DNA of 64,000 bases from DAHUXN01 sp963729815 (lineage in GTDB: Bacteria > Acidobacteriota > Terriglobia > Acidiferrales > UBA7541), in NCBI GenBank assembly GCA_963729815.1, contig CAVSPU010000004.1:930001-994000 (forward strand), in the 5' to 3' direction. Positions 63,006-64,000 of this stretch are shown here, piece after piece. The translations under genes were made by a program, and so were the position numbers. Every line of letters starts with the position of its first letter. The stretch's first letter is position 1. The notes under the pieces were generated by a model. That model made no database searches. It worked only from the letters and a program-made list of their open reading frames with translations, and was not told the origin of the DNA.

Positions 63006-64000
63006 TCGCACCATTGCTTCGCCCGACGCCGAACGCAGGGTCGAGTTTGTTCCCACGTTGAAGCGAAGGGAAGCTAGCGGGCTTGACCGGCTGCGGAGGG
63101 AATCGGATGCTGAAATCATCCGTTTTTCCGAACCCTTCACAGGCAATTCATCCCCTACACAGAATGCCAGGAGCGAAGTGGGGTATCTTGCCCGCGCCCA
63201 TTCTTTACCCCGTCAAATACTTGCGGGGATAGGGGTTGGTAGAACGCAACTGCTCTCCCTCTCGACTGAAGTTGTCGAAATCCGCAGAGCACCGAGCCGC
63301 ATGCCCTTGATTCCTGATCGCTCAAGTGCATGCTTGAATCGAGTTTCCCAATTGCCTCTGCCTGTGTCGTCAAGTACGCCGCACTGATGCCTACGATTGA
63401 ATTTGGATGTAAGCTGTAAAGATGAAAATGGTTGTTGCGATAAAAATGCATGTTGTTTAATGCTGCTTGCTTACGTTTGCAGCGTGTATTAGACTGTGTT
63501 GAGTACTGCTTATGCTCTTGGCTTGCGTTTAACTTTGAGTTGTTGGAACGCTACAAAAAGTGGCTCTAGCGATGAAGTACGATTAAGACGCAGTTGCAGT
63601 ATGTTAGCAATGCAAAACGTTTTGTGTTGCTTTGAAAGATTGGGATTGACTGAGGTTACTCACTTCGACATTAAGATTTTTTTATTCTTAAATTAGTGAG
63701 GGTTGCTTTAAGATAGTACACTGCGTTTTTCATTATTACGAAGCTTTTTTGATTGTGTTAATTTACGTGGTTACTCCGATATGCGTGCTGCGATTTGTGC
63801 ATTTGAGCAGCTTTCGAAAGGTTTCGCGTGTTAAGCTGTAGCTAGGTTACGCGCTTAATACGTGCTGCACAATTAAGGGAAGAGCTGATTGAATTGATGT
63901 ACTAACAGGTGTAGAGCTTTTGATTGGTCGCTTGAGATTGTGTATGGATTTGATTTCGCCTGCCGTGTAGTTGGAAAGGCGGGTGCGCTACCATAGTAGT
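63006..64000. other. Gene-free tail, strongly AT-rich from about 63400
   Basis: No supported gene. Up to about 63390 the composition resembles the rest. After this, G+C falls sharply: my hand count for 63661-63780 gives 37 G/C of 120 bases. Open frames are short and unlike known families. This may be foreign DNA, low-quality sequence or a misassembled join. Confidence 0.5.

Noticed and set aside
63496..63696. 66-codon frame in the AT-rich tail
   Set aside because: No ribosome site or family likeness, and random frames of this size are expected.

Overview
The window is a dense, mixed-strand bacterial chromosome segment with G+C visibly near 58-60 % and about 45 genes. The content points to Acidobacteriota (probably a soil Terriglobia-type lineage, perhaps a metagenome-derived genome). 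Evidence includes an Oar-like TonB receptor with an N-terminal carboxypeptidase-regulatory-like domain, next to a secreted S9 peptidase and a VPS10/BNR-repeat protein. There are also a GAF-GAF-AAA-Fis sigma54 activator, a DUF3857 transglutaminase-like protein and many exported TPR proteins. The taxonomic call is inference from gene families, not from a marker gene.

Layout. 1-4.4 kb: partial exported M20 peptidase, an ABC-2 transporter pair, trpD. 4.4-8.6 kb: sucC-sucD-ndk, an exported CxxC thioredoxin-like protein, a 13-bp tandem repeat, a DUF2905 protein. 8.6-16.2 kb: xseA plus a Cys-motif protein, lepA, a flippase-like membrane protein, a class III aminotransferase, a SYLF lipoprotein-like protein. 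16.3-18.7 kb (minus): an HD-GYP response regulator, urate oxidase and guanine deaminase, a purine-catabolic pair. 18.8-26.0 kb (minus): phhB, a sigma54 activator, then a tripartite EmrB/EmrA/TolC efflux operon. A near-consensus -24/-12 promoter lies directly upstream of the TolC gene, and a palindrome at enhancer distance lies beyond it. The TolC protein has an N-terminal STAS-like domain, which is the most unusual gene product here.

26.2-30.5 kb: a CPA2 antiporter, class IV aminotransferase, zinc alcohol dehydrogenase, a small protein and a frameshifted rhodanese. 31-40.3 kb (plus): three large exported proteins (S9 peptidase, TonB receptor, BNR protein) likely serving peptide/polymer use. 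40.6-41.3 kb: a non-coding degenerate repeat array. 41.4-43.7 kb: a Rieske oxygenase paired with an M20 amidohydrolase. 43.8-48.4 kb (minus): frameshifted surE, tRNA-Pro(GGG), a MerR regulator, a Tat-exported amidase and der. 48.5-52.5 kb (plus): a frameshifted DinG-type helicase, then queD, a 57-residue membrane protein, queE and queC (7-deazaguanine synthesis). 52.5-58.6 kb: an exported TPR protein, a PilZ/long-coiled-coil protein, a DegT aminotransferase and a GT2 glycosyltransferase. 58.6-64 kb: decayed or poorly sequenced DNA with an AraC remnant, a DUF3857 gene whose 3' part carries many single-base frameshifts, and a strikingly AT-rich gene-free tail.

At least five genes carry single-base frameshifts whose downstream frames still encode good family sequence. 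This favours recent or technical indels over old pseudogenes.
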